From positions 62,001 through 126,000 of the forward strand of contig FPJT01000003.1 in the NCBI GenBank assembly GCA_900119535.1: a stretch of DNA of 64,000 bases, read 5' to 3'. The translations under genes were made by a program, and so were the position numbers. Below the pieces are notes generated by a model, which saw nothing but the letters and a program-made list of their open reading frames with translations, did not search any database and had not been told where the DNA came from. The first letter of the stretch is position 1. Every line of letters starts with the position of its first letter. Source of the stretch: Ruminococcus sp. XPD3002. GTDB lineage: Bacteria; Bacillota; Clostridia; Oscillospirales; Ruminococcaceae. Positions 1 to 7,507 of this stretch are shown piece after piece.

Positions 1-687
1 GTTCCCGAAGTGAAACTGATACAGGATTTCAGTCTCAGCGTAAAACCCGGACAGCGTATCGCTATCGTAGGTCCTACGGGATGCGGTAAATCAACTATTA
101 TCAACCTGCTGCTGAGGTTCTATGACATAAACAGCGGAAGCATCAGCATCGGCGGAAGGAATTACACCGAATTCACACGCAACAGCCTCAGAAGCTGTTT
201 CGGTATGGTATTGCAGGAAACGTGGGTATTCACAGGTACTGTAGCAGAAAATATCGCCTACGGTATGCCTGATGCCTCACTTGAAAGCATTATTGCAGCA
301 GCAAAAGCTGTACATGCTCACGGCTTTATAAAGCGTCTTCCAAAGGGTTATGATACGATCATTTCCGAGGACTGCGGACTTTCACAAGGTCAGAAACAGC
401 TCATTTGTATCGCAAGGATAATGCTTATGGATCCGCCTATGCTCATCCTCGACGAAGCTACAAGCTCCATTGACCTGCGAACAGAGCATCGTATACAGCG
501 AGCGTTCAACAAGCTCATGGAAGGCAAAACAAGCTTCATTATCGCTCACAGACTCTCAACTATCAAAAATTCGGATGTCATACTCGTTATGAAAAACGGC
601 AACATCATCGAACAGGGAAGCCACTCCGAACTGATGGCTCAGAACGGCTTCTACGCAGAACTGTATAACAGTCAGTTCGCTTCTTGA
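1..687 (+). CDS. ABC exporter, C-terminal ATPase part (partial)
   Basis: This is the nucleotide-binding end of an ABC transporter, cut by the left edge: the reading frame is open from base 1. Walker A (GPTGCGKST) is near residue 25. The Q-loop context (MVLQETWVFTGTVAENI), a signature-like LSQGQKQ, Walker B (MLILDEATSSID) and the H-loop (IIAHRLST) follow in order. The WVFTGTVAENIAYG stretch is typical of the exporter (MsbA/LmrA, type IV) class, in which an N-terminal membrane domain is fused to the ATPase, so that half is probably to the left. The signature reads LSQGQ rather than LSGGQ, a common exporter variant. Substrate unknown. Confidence 0.9.
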   Translation, partial: VPEVKLIQDFSLSVKPGQRIAIVGPTGCGKSTIINLLLRFYDINSGSISIGGRNYTEFTRNSLRSCFGMVLQETWVFTGTVAENIAYGMPDASLESIIAAAKAVHAHGFIKRLPKGYDTIISEDCGLSQGQKQLICIARIMLMDPPMLILDEATSSIDLRTEHRIQRAFNKLMEGKTSFIIAHRLSTIKNSDVILVMKNGNIIEQGSHSELMAQNGFYAELYNSQFAS

Positions 688-692
688 ACAGA

Positions 693-733
693 AAAAGTCC
701 GCAAGAGAATTGCTCCTGCGGACTTATTTTTTA
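693..733. terminator. Bidirectional terminator between ABC gene and aspS
   Basis: AAGTCCGCA at 695-703 pairs with TGCGGACTT at 717-725. A T-run (ATTTTTTATA) follows on the plus strand and a TTTTTC run on the minus strand, so it can end both converging transcripts. Confidence 0.85.
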
Positions 734-742
734 TACTGTAAA

Positions 743-2518
743 TTATTCCTCTGTCTCTGTAACTGTTATACCGAGTACATCCAGGTTTTCCTTGTCAACT
801 ACAGAAGGACACTCGCTCATGAGCTCGCTTGCATTCTGTATCTTCGGGAAGGCTGTTACATCACGGAGACTGTCGCTCTTGCACATTATCATTGCAAGAC
901 GATCAATACCGATACCCATGCCGCCGTGAGGTGGTGCGCCGTAGCGGTAAGCATCAACTAAGAATCCGAATTTAGCTTCAATTTCTTCGTCTGTCATGCC
1001 GAGCGCTTCAAACATTCTCTGCTGTAACTCGTAATCAGTGATACGCATAGAACCGCTTGAAAGCTCAGTGCCGTTAAGTACAAGATCCCATGCCTTTGCA
1101 CGTACATTTGCAGGATCTGTGTCGAGGTATTCAAGACACTCCTCCATAGGCATTGTGAATGGGTGGTGTGCTGCTACCCATGTATTGTTCTCGTCATCAT
1201 ACTCAAAGAACGGCATTTCTGTGATCCAAAGGAAGTTGTACTTGTCCTCAGGGATAACATCGAGCTTCTTACCGCAGATAAGACGGATAGCTCCGAGAGT
1301 TGAAAGAACTGTCTTTGTCTTGTCAGCGCAGATAAGTACGAGGTCACCCTCATGAGCATCAACTGCTGCACATATCTTTTCAAGGTCTCCTTCACCAAGG
1401 AACTTCTTGAATGAGCAGTTTGGCTCATCTGCCCAGCGAATGTAAGCCAGTCCCTTTGCACCGATACCCTTTGCGTGATCAACAAGCTTGTCGATCTCCT
1501 TACGTGTGTAAGTTGCGGCACCGTTCTTTACGTTTATAGCACGTACACTTCCGCCTTCTTCGATCGCATTTTTGAATACAACAAAATCGATATCCTTTAC
1601 GGTTTCGGTAATATCCTGTATCTCAAAGCCGAAACGTGTATCAGGCTTGTCCGAACCATAACGGTTCATAGCATCGGCAAAAGTGAGACGCGGAAGCGGT
1701 GTAGGTACATCTACGTTGATAACTTCCTTGAATACTCTCTGGATGAATCCCTCAACGCACTCCTGGATATCCTCTGCATCAACAAAGGACATTTCAAGGT
1801 CTATCTGAGTGAACTCAGGCTGACGGTCTGCACGGAGATCCTCGTCACGGAAGCATCTTGCAAGCTGGATATAGCGGTCAAAGCCCGATACCATAAGGAG
1901 CTGCTTGTAGATCTGCGGTGACTGTGGAAGTGCGTAGAACTTACCCTTGTGTATTCTTGAAGGGATGAGGTAGTCCCTTGCTCCCTCCGGAGTGGACTTC
2001 ATCATCATAGGTGTTTCTATCTCGATAAAGCCGTTCTCGTAGAAATACTCACGTGTAACCCTTGCAATATCGTGACGCATGATTATGTTCTGCTGAAGTG
2101 GTGCTCTTCTAAGGTCGAGATAGCGGTACTTCAGTCTTAATTCCTCGTTTACGTTCGATTCGCTGACGATCTCGAAAGGTGGAGTCTGAGCCTTTGAGAG
2201 TATCCTCAGTTCAGTTACGAATATCTCAACGTGACCTGTCTTGAGCTTGTCATTCTTGCTTTCACGCTCCTGTACCATGCCCTTTGCCATGAGTACATAC
2301 TCACTCTTGCAGGTAGATGCTTTTTCAAATACAGCAGGATCAGACTTATCGCTGAATGTAAGCTGAACAACTCCTGTTCTGTCGCGGAGAACTATAAAGA
2401 TAACTCCGCCCTTGTCTCTTATTCTGTCAACGAAGCCGCCGACTACGACCTCCTGACCTTCCTGAGTTACCTCTCCGCAGTAATGCGTTCTTTTGAGTCC
2501 GTTCATACTTTCTGCCAT
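743..2518 (-). CDS. aspS: Aspartyl-tRNA synthetase
   Basis: Charges tRNA-Asp with aspartate in the cytoplasm. The 591-residue length fits the bacterial type with a GAD insert. An N-terminal OB-fold anticodon-binding domain (GFVDRIRDKGGVIFIVLRD) leads into the class II core. Motif 2 is FRDEDLRADRQPEFTQID and motif 3 is GMGIGIDRLAMIM. The start codon lies 2 bp after the hisS stop, so the two synthetase genes are almost certainly co-transcribed (hisS-aspS order is common in Firmicutes). Whether it is discriminating or also charges tRNA-Asn cannot be told from this window. Confidence 0.97.
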   Translation of the reverse strand: MAESMNGLKRTHYCGEVTQEGQEVVVGGFVDRIRDKGGVIFIVLRDRTGVVQLTFSDKSDPAVFEKASTCKSEYVLMAKGMVQERESKNDKLKTGHVEIFVTELRILSKAQTPPFEIVSESNVNEELRLKYRYLDLRRAPLQQNIIMRHDIARVTREYFYENGFIEIETPMMMKSTPEGARDYLIPSRIHKGKFYALPQSPQIYKQLLMVSGFDRYIQLARCFRDEDLRADRQPEFTQIDLEMSFVDAEDIQECVEGFIQRVFKEVINVDVPTPLPRLTFADAMNRYGSDKPDTRFGFEIQDITETVKDIDFVVFKNAIEEGGSVRAINVKNGAATYTRKEIDKLVDHAKGIGAKGLAYIRWADEPNCSFKKFLGEGDLEKICAAVDAHEGDLVLICADKTKTVLSTLGAIRLICGKKLDVIPEDKYNFLWITEMPFFEYDDENNTWVAAHHPFTMPMEECLEYLDTDPANVRAKAWDLVLNGTELSSGSMRITDYELQQRMFEALGMTDEEIEAKFGFLVDAYRYGAPPHGGMGIGIDRLAMIMCKSDSLRDVTAFPKIQNASELMSECPSVVDKENLDVLGITVTETEE

Positions 2519-2520
2519 TT

Positions 2521-3861
2521 TCAGTTTTCCTCCCCGTTGAAATTGAATAGAAGTCCGCCGTTTTCGTCCTCTTCTATCATATCCATCATTTTATTCATAT
2601 AGTTATCCTCAAAGCAAAGGACGAATTTATCGTTAAGAGGAACTTCCTTCTCCTCGCCCGATTCCATATCCTTAAGCTTTGCCTTGCCTTCTTCAAGCTC
2701 GTTGTCGCCGAGAACTACAGTATAAACCGCATCCTTCTTGTTTGCGTACTTCATCTGAGCCTTGAGTCCGCGTCCCATAAGGTCATACTCTGCACAGTAG
2801 CCGAATTCGCGGAGCTGCTTTGAAAGTTCCATAGCTTTTTCAAGTGCTGCATCACCCATTGTTGCGAAATAAAGGTCGCATTTCTTCGGTGAAATGAAAT
2901 CGCAGTTCTGCTTATCCATTACGAGAAGAAGTCTTTCAAGTCCCATACCGAAGCCGAGTGCGGGAACATGCTGACCGCCGAGCTGTTCTATAAGTCCATC
3001 ATAGCGTCCGCCTCCGCAGACTGTACCCTGAGCACCTATCTCGGTAGTAACGAATTCAAATACTGTCTTTGTGTAGTAATCGAGTCCTCTTACTATCTTA
3101 GGATCAACTTCATACTCTATTCCGAGCTTGGTAAGATACTTTTTGACGCTTTCAAAGTGGCTGCTGCACTCTTCACAAAGGTAGTCGATAATGAGTGGAG
3201 CATCTTTTCCTATTTCCTTGCATATAGGACTCTTGCAGTCCAGAAGTCTCATTGGGTTCTTTTCGAGTCTTTCCTTGCATGTATCGCAAAGCTCGTCCTC
3301 ACGGGCTGAAAAATAGCTTCTGAGCGCCTCATGGTACTTAGCACGGCATTCAGGACATCCTATCGAATTGATAAGTAGCTTGATGTTCTTTATCTCAAGA
3401 CGGTCCAGTATAGTCTTTGCAAGTGAGATGACCTCTGCGTCTGCCGCAGGTGCAGCACTTCCTGCCATTTCAACTCCGAACTGGTGGAATTCGCGGAGTC
3501 TTCCTGCCTGAGGTCTCTCGTGGCGGAAGCATGAAGTGATGTAGTATATACGCTGTGGCAGCGCTTCGTTAAGGAGTCCGTTCTGAAGCATCGAACGGAT
3601 CGCACCTGCTGTACCCTCAGGACGAAGAGTGAACTTCGTTTCCTTTGCCATAACGGTATACATTTCCTTCTGAACTACATCGGTAGTTTCGCCTACGGAA
3701 CGCAGGAAAAGGTCGGTATTCTCAAAAGTAGGGGTACGCATCTCGCCGAAGCCGAAGCTTTCTGCTGTCTCACGGGTGATCTTCTCGATCGTGTGCCACT
3801 TGTGAGCGTCCTTCGGGAGCATATCCTCTGTACCGTTCGGGCGTTTGATATTAATAGCCAT
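2521..3861 (-). CDS. hisS: Histidyl-tRNA synthetase
   Basis: Class II synthetase for histidine, 446 residues, usual length. The N-terminus (RPNGTEDMLPKD) is the classic start of this enzyme. Motif 2 is FRHERPQAGRLREFHQFGVE, and the histidine-specific loop is RGLDYYTKTVFEF. A pair of CxxC motifs (CPEC, CDTC) lies in the insertion domain, and an anticodon-binding domain closes the protein. The ATG has AAAGG about 9 bases upstream. Together with aspS it forms a short operon downstream of a terminator hairpin that follows the MgsA-like gene. Confidence 0.97.
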   Translation of the reverse strand: MAINIKRPNGTEDMLPKDAHKWHTIEKITRETAESFGFGEMRTPTFENTDLFLRSVGETTDVVQKEMYTVMAKETKFTLRPEGTAGAIRSMLQNGLLNEALPQRIYYITSCFRHERPQAGRLREFHQFGVEMAGSAAPAADAEVISLAKTILDRLEIKNIKLLINSIGCPECRAKYHEALRSYFSAREDELCDTCKERLEKNPMRLLDCKSPICKEIGKDAPLIIDYLCEECSSHFESVKKYLTKLGIEYEVDPKIVRGLDYYTKTVFEFVTTEIGAQGTVCGGGRYDGLIEQLGGQHVPALGFGMGLERLLLVMDKQNCDFISPKKCDLYFATMGDAALEKAMELSKQLREFGYCAEYDLMGRGLKAQMKYANKKDAVYTVVLGDNELEEGKAKLKDMESGEEKEVPLNDKFVLCFEDNYMNKMMDMIEEDENGGLLFNFNGEEN

Positions 3862-3896
3862 ATTATTCAGCCTTTCCGTTTATTCATTGTTTACAT

Positions 3897-3926
3897 GAAA
3901 ATTGTCCCTGAAAAGGGACAATTTAA
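3897..3926 (-). terminator. Terminator after the MgsA-like gene
   Basis: AAATTGTCCC at 3899-3908 pairs with GGGACAATTT at 3915-3924, a 10-bp perfect stem with a 6-base loop. The following T-run on the minus strand is short, so it may be only a partial terminator and allow read-through to hisS. Confidence 0.6.
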
Positions 3927-3950
3927 CTTTATCTTACTGATATTATCAGG

Positions 3951-4352
3951 TCAGATGCTTGGATTTCCCACTTCTCTCCAGTCGAGGTCTCCTCTTTCAA
4001 GAGCAAGGATGAGAGCCTCGGCAGTTGCGATATTCGTTGCAACAGGTACATTATGTACATCGCAGAGTCTGAGAAGGTTCATATCGTTAACATCGGTAGT
4101 CTTCGGATTGATAGGATCCCTGAAAAACAGGAGTATATCGACCTCGTTGCATGCTAACAGCGCAAGTATCTGCTCAGCACCGCCTCGTCCGCTGAGATAG
4201 CGTCTTATCGGAAGTCCTGTGGCCTCACTGACCTGCTTTCCTGTTGTATTTGTTGCCATCAAAGTATGCTTGGACAGGATACCGCAGTATGCACTGCAGA
4301 ACTGCACCATAAGTTCTTTCTTGGCATCATGTGCCATAATAGCGATCTTCAT
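3951..4352 (-). CDS. mgsA: Methylglyoxal synthase family protein with altered active site
   Basis: Clearly homologous to methylglyoxal synthase, which converts dihydroxyacetone phosphate to methylglyoxal. The start KIAIMAHDAKK, the middle (ATNTTGKQVSEATGL, LSG, ILLFFRDPIN) and the end (VPVATNIATAEALI) all match. The 133 residues are close to the short Gram-positive form. However, the substrate-site block usually reading GPxGGDQQ is GRGGAEQI here, and the PHxPDV block is TTDVND. Against the E. coli sequence recalled from memory, Asp71, His98 and Asp101 become Glu, Thr and Asn, while His19 and Asp91 are kept. It may be a non-catalytic or functionally changed homologue. It lies 37 bp downstream of minD, an order reminiscent of clostridial min/rodA/mgsA clusters. 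Confidence 0.8.
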   Translation of the reverse strand: MKIAIMAHDAKKELMVQFCSAYCGILSKHTLMATNTTGKQVSEATGLPIRRYLSGRGGAEQILALLACNEVDILLFFRDPINPKTTDVNDMNLLRLCDVHNVPVATNIATAEALILALERGDLDWREVGNPSI

Positions 4353-4389
4353 TTATATCTGTCCTTTCTCCGACATAGTCGATATAGTA

Positions 4390-5127
4390 TTATGAAGTCT
4401 TTACCGTAAGAGGAACGAATTCACCGCCGAGACGCTTGGATATAGCATCGAACGCCTTAAGAGCAGATGAATCGGTAGGGATAGGTGTTCCCTTTCCGGT
4501 AGCAATTGTCATTTTGAAGTCATCAGGTATAACGCCGATAAGCTGAACGCCTACCTTGTCTATGATCTCATCGAGGTTAGCGATAAGAGCTTCACCGATG
4601 AACTTTTTGCTTATTTTATTTATAATGAGACGCTGACTCTTATTTCCTCTGTTGTAGAACTCGTCCGACATGAGGCTTGCATCTCTGATGCAGACAGGAT
4701 CGGGAGTTGAAACAACGAGAATAAGGTTAGCCTGCTCAACTATATCGAATACGTGTGAGTTGATACCTGCGCCTGTATCGATAATGATGTACTCGAAATA
4801 CTTCTTTACCGAACGGCAGATCTCAACGATCTGTTCTGCCGATACACTTGTAAGAGTTTTCGGAGCGCAGAGAATATTAAGGTTGGATGCCATCGGGACC
4901 TGTGCAACAGCCTTTAAAACGTCCTGACGGCCGTTGAGTACATCGCCGAGGTCGTATTTAATGGAATCCTCAACGCCGAACATGATATCGAGACATCTGA
5001 GTCCGAAGTCGAGCTCAATGAGCAGAGTGCGATGTCCCTGTTTAGCAAGAGTGTAGCCGAGTCCTGCACAGACAGTTGATTTTCCTGTGCCGCCTTTTCC
5101 TGAAGTTACCGCAATAATTTTAGACAT
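4390..5127 (-). CDS. minD: MinD/ParA-type septum-site ATPase
   Basis: Deviant Walker A ATPase of the MinD/ParA group. Residues 2-14 carry SKIIAVTSGKGGTGKST, and the switch region (IIIDTGAGIN) and LVVSTPDPVCIRDA follow. The chosen ATG at 5127 has AAAGGA about 8 bases upstream; an upstream in-frame ATG at 5181 lies outside this context and is less likely. The MinD-like DFGLRCLDIMFG is present. The C-terminus (RLGGEFVPLTVKTS) does not show the obvious amphipathic membrane-targeting helix of classical MinD. No minC or minE is adjacent, so a role in division-site placement is inferred from family, not context. Confidence 0.8.
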   Translation of the reverse strand: MSKIIAVTSGKGGTGKSTVCAGLGYTLAKQGHRTLLIELDFGLRCLDIMFGVEDSIKYDLGDVLNGRQDVLKAVAQVPMASNLNILCAPKTLTSVSAEQIVEICRSVKKYFEYIIIDTGAGINSHVFDIVEQANLILVVSTPDPVCIRDASLMSDEFYNRGNKSQRLIINKISKKFIGEALIANLDEIIDKVGVQLIGVIPDDFKMTIATGKGTPIPTDSSALKAFDAISKRLGGEFVPLTVKTS

Positions 5128-5198
5128 ATGCATTCCTTTCCGAAATCCGCTTGCTAACGCGGGCTTCATCCTGTAACTCAATAATAATCCTAATGTAC

Positions 5199-5227
5199 AT
5201 TATATCACAAGTGTCTTATTTTGTCAA
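5199..5227 (-). promoter_or_regulatory. Promoter of minD-mgsA
   Basis: On the minus strand TTGACA (5222-5227) is followed after exactly 17 bases by TATAAT (5199-5204). Both boxes are perfect consensus. The -10 ends about 70 bases before the minD start codon. Confidence 0.8.
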
Positions 5228-5306
5228 AGAAGTTTTTGCTTCAAATTAGAAAATTGTGCAATTAACCTTTTTCAACGGTTCAACATTGTGCAACATTGCC
5301 AAAGGT

Positions 5307-5804
5307 TTATTTAAGACTTTCAACTATCTTCTGAACTGTCTTCTCAATATCGCAGCCATTTTCGTCGATAATTATGTCAGCATACTTTTCGTAAAGCGGA
5401 GCACGTTCTTTATACAGATCGGATAATCGCTGTCCTTCACGTATAACCACTCCCCTGTTCTTTATGTTTCCGAGCCTGTAGCGGAGCTTTCTGTAATCAA
5501 GTTTCAGGTACACTACAGTGGCTATCTCCGAAAGATGTTCCATAGCTTCTTTCCCGTAGACAACGCTTCCGCCTGTTGCTATTACCGATCTGTAGGCTTC
5601 AAGCCGGCTGTTCACACGGTTTTCAACTTCGATAAATCCGTCCACGCCCTTTTCTGCGATTATATCCTTAAGGAGCTTCTTTTCCGTCTCCTGTATCACA
5701 AGGTCACTGTCCACAAAACTGTATCCCAGTATTTTGGCAAGTATTACTCCTACTGTACTTTTTCCGACTCCGGGCATACCGATAAGTACGATATTATTCT
5801 TCAA
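5307..5804 (-). CDS. aroK: Shikimate kinase
   Basis: Phosphorylates shikimate at the 3-OH for aromatic amino acid synthesis. The P-loop GMPGVGKSTVG begins near residue 8. DSDLVIQ carries the substrate-binding Asp, and IATGGSVV stands where most homologues have GGG. The lid region with Arg (NRGVVIREGQ) and the terminal RAPLYEKYAD are typical. The start is taken as TTG at 5804, because AGGAGG sits 7 bases upstream and the family begins right at this point. A longer in-frame ATG version (5888) would add 28 atypical residues. 165 residues, normal size. Confidence 0.88.
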   Translation of the reverse strand: MKNNIVLIGMPGVGKSTVGVILAKILGYSFVDSDLVIQETEKKLLKDIIAEKGVDGFIEVENRVNSRLEAYRSVIATGGSVVYGKEAMEHLSEIATVVYLKLDYRKLRYRLGNIKNRGVVIREGQRLSDLYKERAPLYEKYADIIIDENGCDIEKTVQKIVESLK

Positions 5805-5881
5805 CCTTTTTCCTCCTCTGTTAACTATACTATCATTGTACTCCCGCAGGCCGTAAAAGTCAATACTGCAAAGGAAAATAT

Positions 5882-5910
5882 TTGACACAGAAAAAATAGT
5901 ATGATATCAT
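5882..5910 (+). promoter_or_regulatory. Promoter of radical SAM gene
   Basis: TTGACA (5882-5887), 17-base spacer, TATCAT (5905-5910). It lies very close to the start codon at 5929, giving a leader of only about a dozen bases that contains GAGGTG. Confidence 0.7.
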
Positions 5911-5928
5911 GTTCATGAGGTGAATAAA

Positions 5929-6888
5929 ATGCAGAAAAGTCCATTCAGATATTCTCTCGATAATAAAAGGTATCATACGCTGAACTACCATATAAAAAGC
6001 AGGTTCGGCAGAAAAATATACAAAGCTGTTATAGAGTGCGGCTTCACTTGTCCGAACATCGACGGCACAAAAGGTATCGGAGGATGTATTTTCTGCGACG
6101 GCGGAAGCGGTTATTTCACCCGTCCCGACCTCACTGTAACTCAGCAGCTTGATTCCGAATACAACAGGCTTTCAAAGAAGTACGAAAATGCAGAAATGAT
6201 AGCCTATTTTCAGGCAAATACCAACACTTACGGTGATATCTCTCACCTCAGGAAGCTTTACACCGAAGCGCTTGCTCACGAGAATGTTGTCGGATTGTCC
6301 ATAGGCACCCGTGCAGACTGCCTTTTCGATGACGTCCTTGACCTTCTTGAAGAACTGAACAGCAGAACTTATCTCACCGTTGAACTCGGTATGCAGACAG
6401 TTCACGAGGAAACACTCCGACTGATAAACAGGTGCTGTACACACTCTGAATTCGTGAAAGGATACGATAAGCTGAAAAAAAGAGGGATACGCACCTGTCT
6501 TCACATCATCAACGGACTGCCCTTTGAGTCTCACGAAATGATGCTGGAAACCGCACTGCGTACAGCCGAAATGTATCCCGATGCAGTAAAAATACAGATG
6601 CTTCATGTTATAAAAGGTACCCGACTTGAAGAAATGTACTTAAACAGCGAGTTCTCCATGCTTTCAAGAGACGAGTACATAAATATCGTCGCACATCAGC
6701 TTGAAGTTATCCCTCCCGAAACGGTCATAGAACGCATTACAGGCGACGGAGACAAATCAAAGCTTATCGCTCCCATGTGGACTGCGGACAAGATCGCTGT
6801 ACTCGGAGGAATCGATAAAAAACTCGCCGAACTCGATACATGGCAGGGACGGCTTTACGATATATCAAACACAGGAGATGATCTATGA
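5929..6888 (+). CDS. Radical SAM protein, TIGR01212/YtqA family
   Basis: Radical S-adenosylmethionine enzyme with an unusual cluster motif: CGFTCPNIDGTKGIGGCIFC holds the three cysteines, spaced wider than CxxxCxxC, as in the YtqA group. The N-terminus (YHTLNYHIKSRFGRKIYK) and later blocks (VELGMQT, GIRTCLHIINGLP) fit this group. YtqA-like proteins are linked to tRNA modification in the literature, but the exact role here is inferred. ATG at 5929 is preferred over GTG at 5920, because GAGGTG then sits 6-7 bases upstream. Its stop overlaps the next start by ATGA, so the two genes are translationally coupled. Confidence 0.85.
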   Translation: MQKSPFRYSLDNKRYHTLNYHIKSRFGRKIYKAVIECGFTCPNIDGTKGIGGCIFCDGGSGYFTRPDLTVTQQLDSEYNRLSKKYENAEMIAYFQANTNTYGDISHLRKLYTEALAHENVVGLSIGTRADCLFDDVLDLLEELNSRTYLTVELGMQTVHEETLRLINRCCTHSEFVKGYDKLKKRGIRTCLHIINGLPFESHEMMLETALRTAEMYPDAVKIQMLHVIKGTRLEEMYLNSEFSMLSRDEYINIVAHQLEVIPPETVIERITGDGDKSKLIAPMWTADKIAVLGGIDKKLAELDTWQGRLYDISNTGDDL

Positions 6889-7340
6889 CCATGAAAGAAC
6901 AATTCAGAGCGCTCGACAGTTCAGCTCTTCCGCAAATGGCTGCACTATACAAAAACGCTTTCGGCGGCGAACCCTGGAACGACGACTGGAACGATACAGA
7001 ACAGCTTATGGAATACATGAAGGAGATATCATGTTCCTATAACGCCCTTAATTACGGTCTTTTCCTGGATGATAAGCTAATCGCGATGTCAGTCGGTATG
7101 ATACGTCACTGGTGGGAAGGTACAAACTACAATATCGAGGAATTCTGCGTCTCGCCCGACTATCAGGGCAGCGGTACCGGTTCACGCTTTATGGCAATGA
7201 TAGAGGAGGATATCAAAAAGAAAGATATCTTCGGAATTTTCCTTCAGACTGATAACGATAAGCCTTCGTACCGTTTCTATCAGAAGAACGGTTTTGGTGA
7301 ACTATGTTCCCACGTAAGTTTCTATAAAAAATTAAAGTAA
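6885..7340 (+). CDS. GNAT-family N-acetyltransferase
   Basis: Probable acetyl-CoA-dependent acetyltransferase of 151 residues. The acetyl-CoA binding core is EEFCVSPDYQGSGTGSRFM, the Q/RxxGxG/A-like motif A. The usual C-terminal FYQKNGF strand-turn (SYRFYQKNGFGEL) closes the fold. The ATG overlaps the radical SAM stop codon, indicating one operon. Substrate cannot be predicted. Confidence 0.85.
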   Translation: MTMKEQFRALDSSALPQMAALYKNAFGGEPWNDDWNDTEQLMEYMKEISCSYNALNYGLFLDDKLIAMSVGMIRHWWEGTNYNIEEFCVSPDYQGSGTGSRFMAMIEEDIKKKDIFGIFLQTDNDKPSYRFYQKNGFGELCSHVSFYKKLK

Positions 7341-7383
7341 CACCGCACAAAACACACCTTACAGTGTTGTGTAATGTTGCATC

Positions 7384-7409
7384 AAGCAGGTGGACAGCCT
7401 GCTTTCTTC
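7384..7409 (+). terminator. Terminator after acetyltransferase gene
   Basis: AGCAGG (7385-7390) pairs with CCTGCT (7398-7403), followed by TTCTTC. Short stem, modest T-run. Confidence 0.6.
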
Positions 7410-7439
7410 ATAATATGCACCATTTCTTCATTTTCTCGG

Positions 7440-7468
7440 TTGTTACATTGTAACAAAAATATTATAAT
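7440..7468 (+). promoter_or_regulatory. Promoter with palindromic operator for GH43 gene
   Basis: TTGTTA (7440-7445), 17-base spacer, TATAAT (7463-7468). The perfect palindrome TGTTACATTGTAACA (7441-7455) lies over the -35 box and half the spacer, the position expected for a repressor site. The regulator is not in the window. Confidence 0.65.
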
Positions 7469-7507
7469 GATATTGGGAAAATTTAGCACTGAAAGGGTGG
7501 TAATATT

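Noticed and set aside
5805..5888. Longer ATG start for shikimate kinase
   Set aside because: It runs into the divergent promoter region and lacks a ribosome site, whereas TTG at 5804 has AGGAGG.
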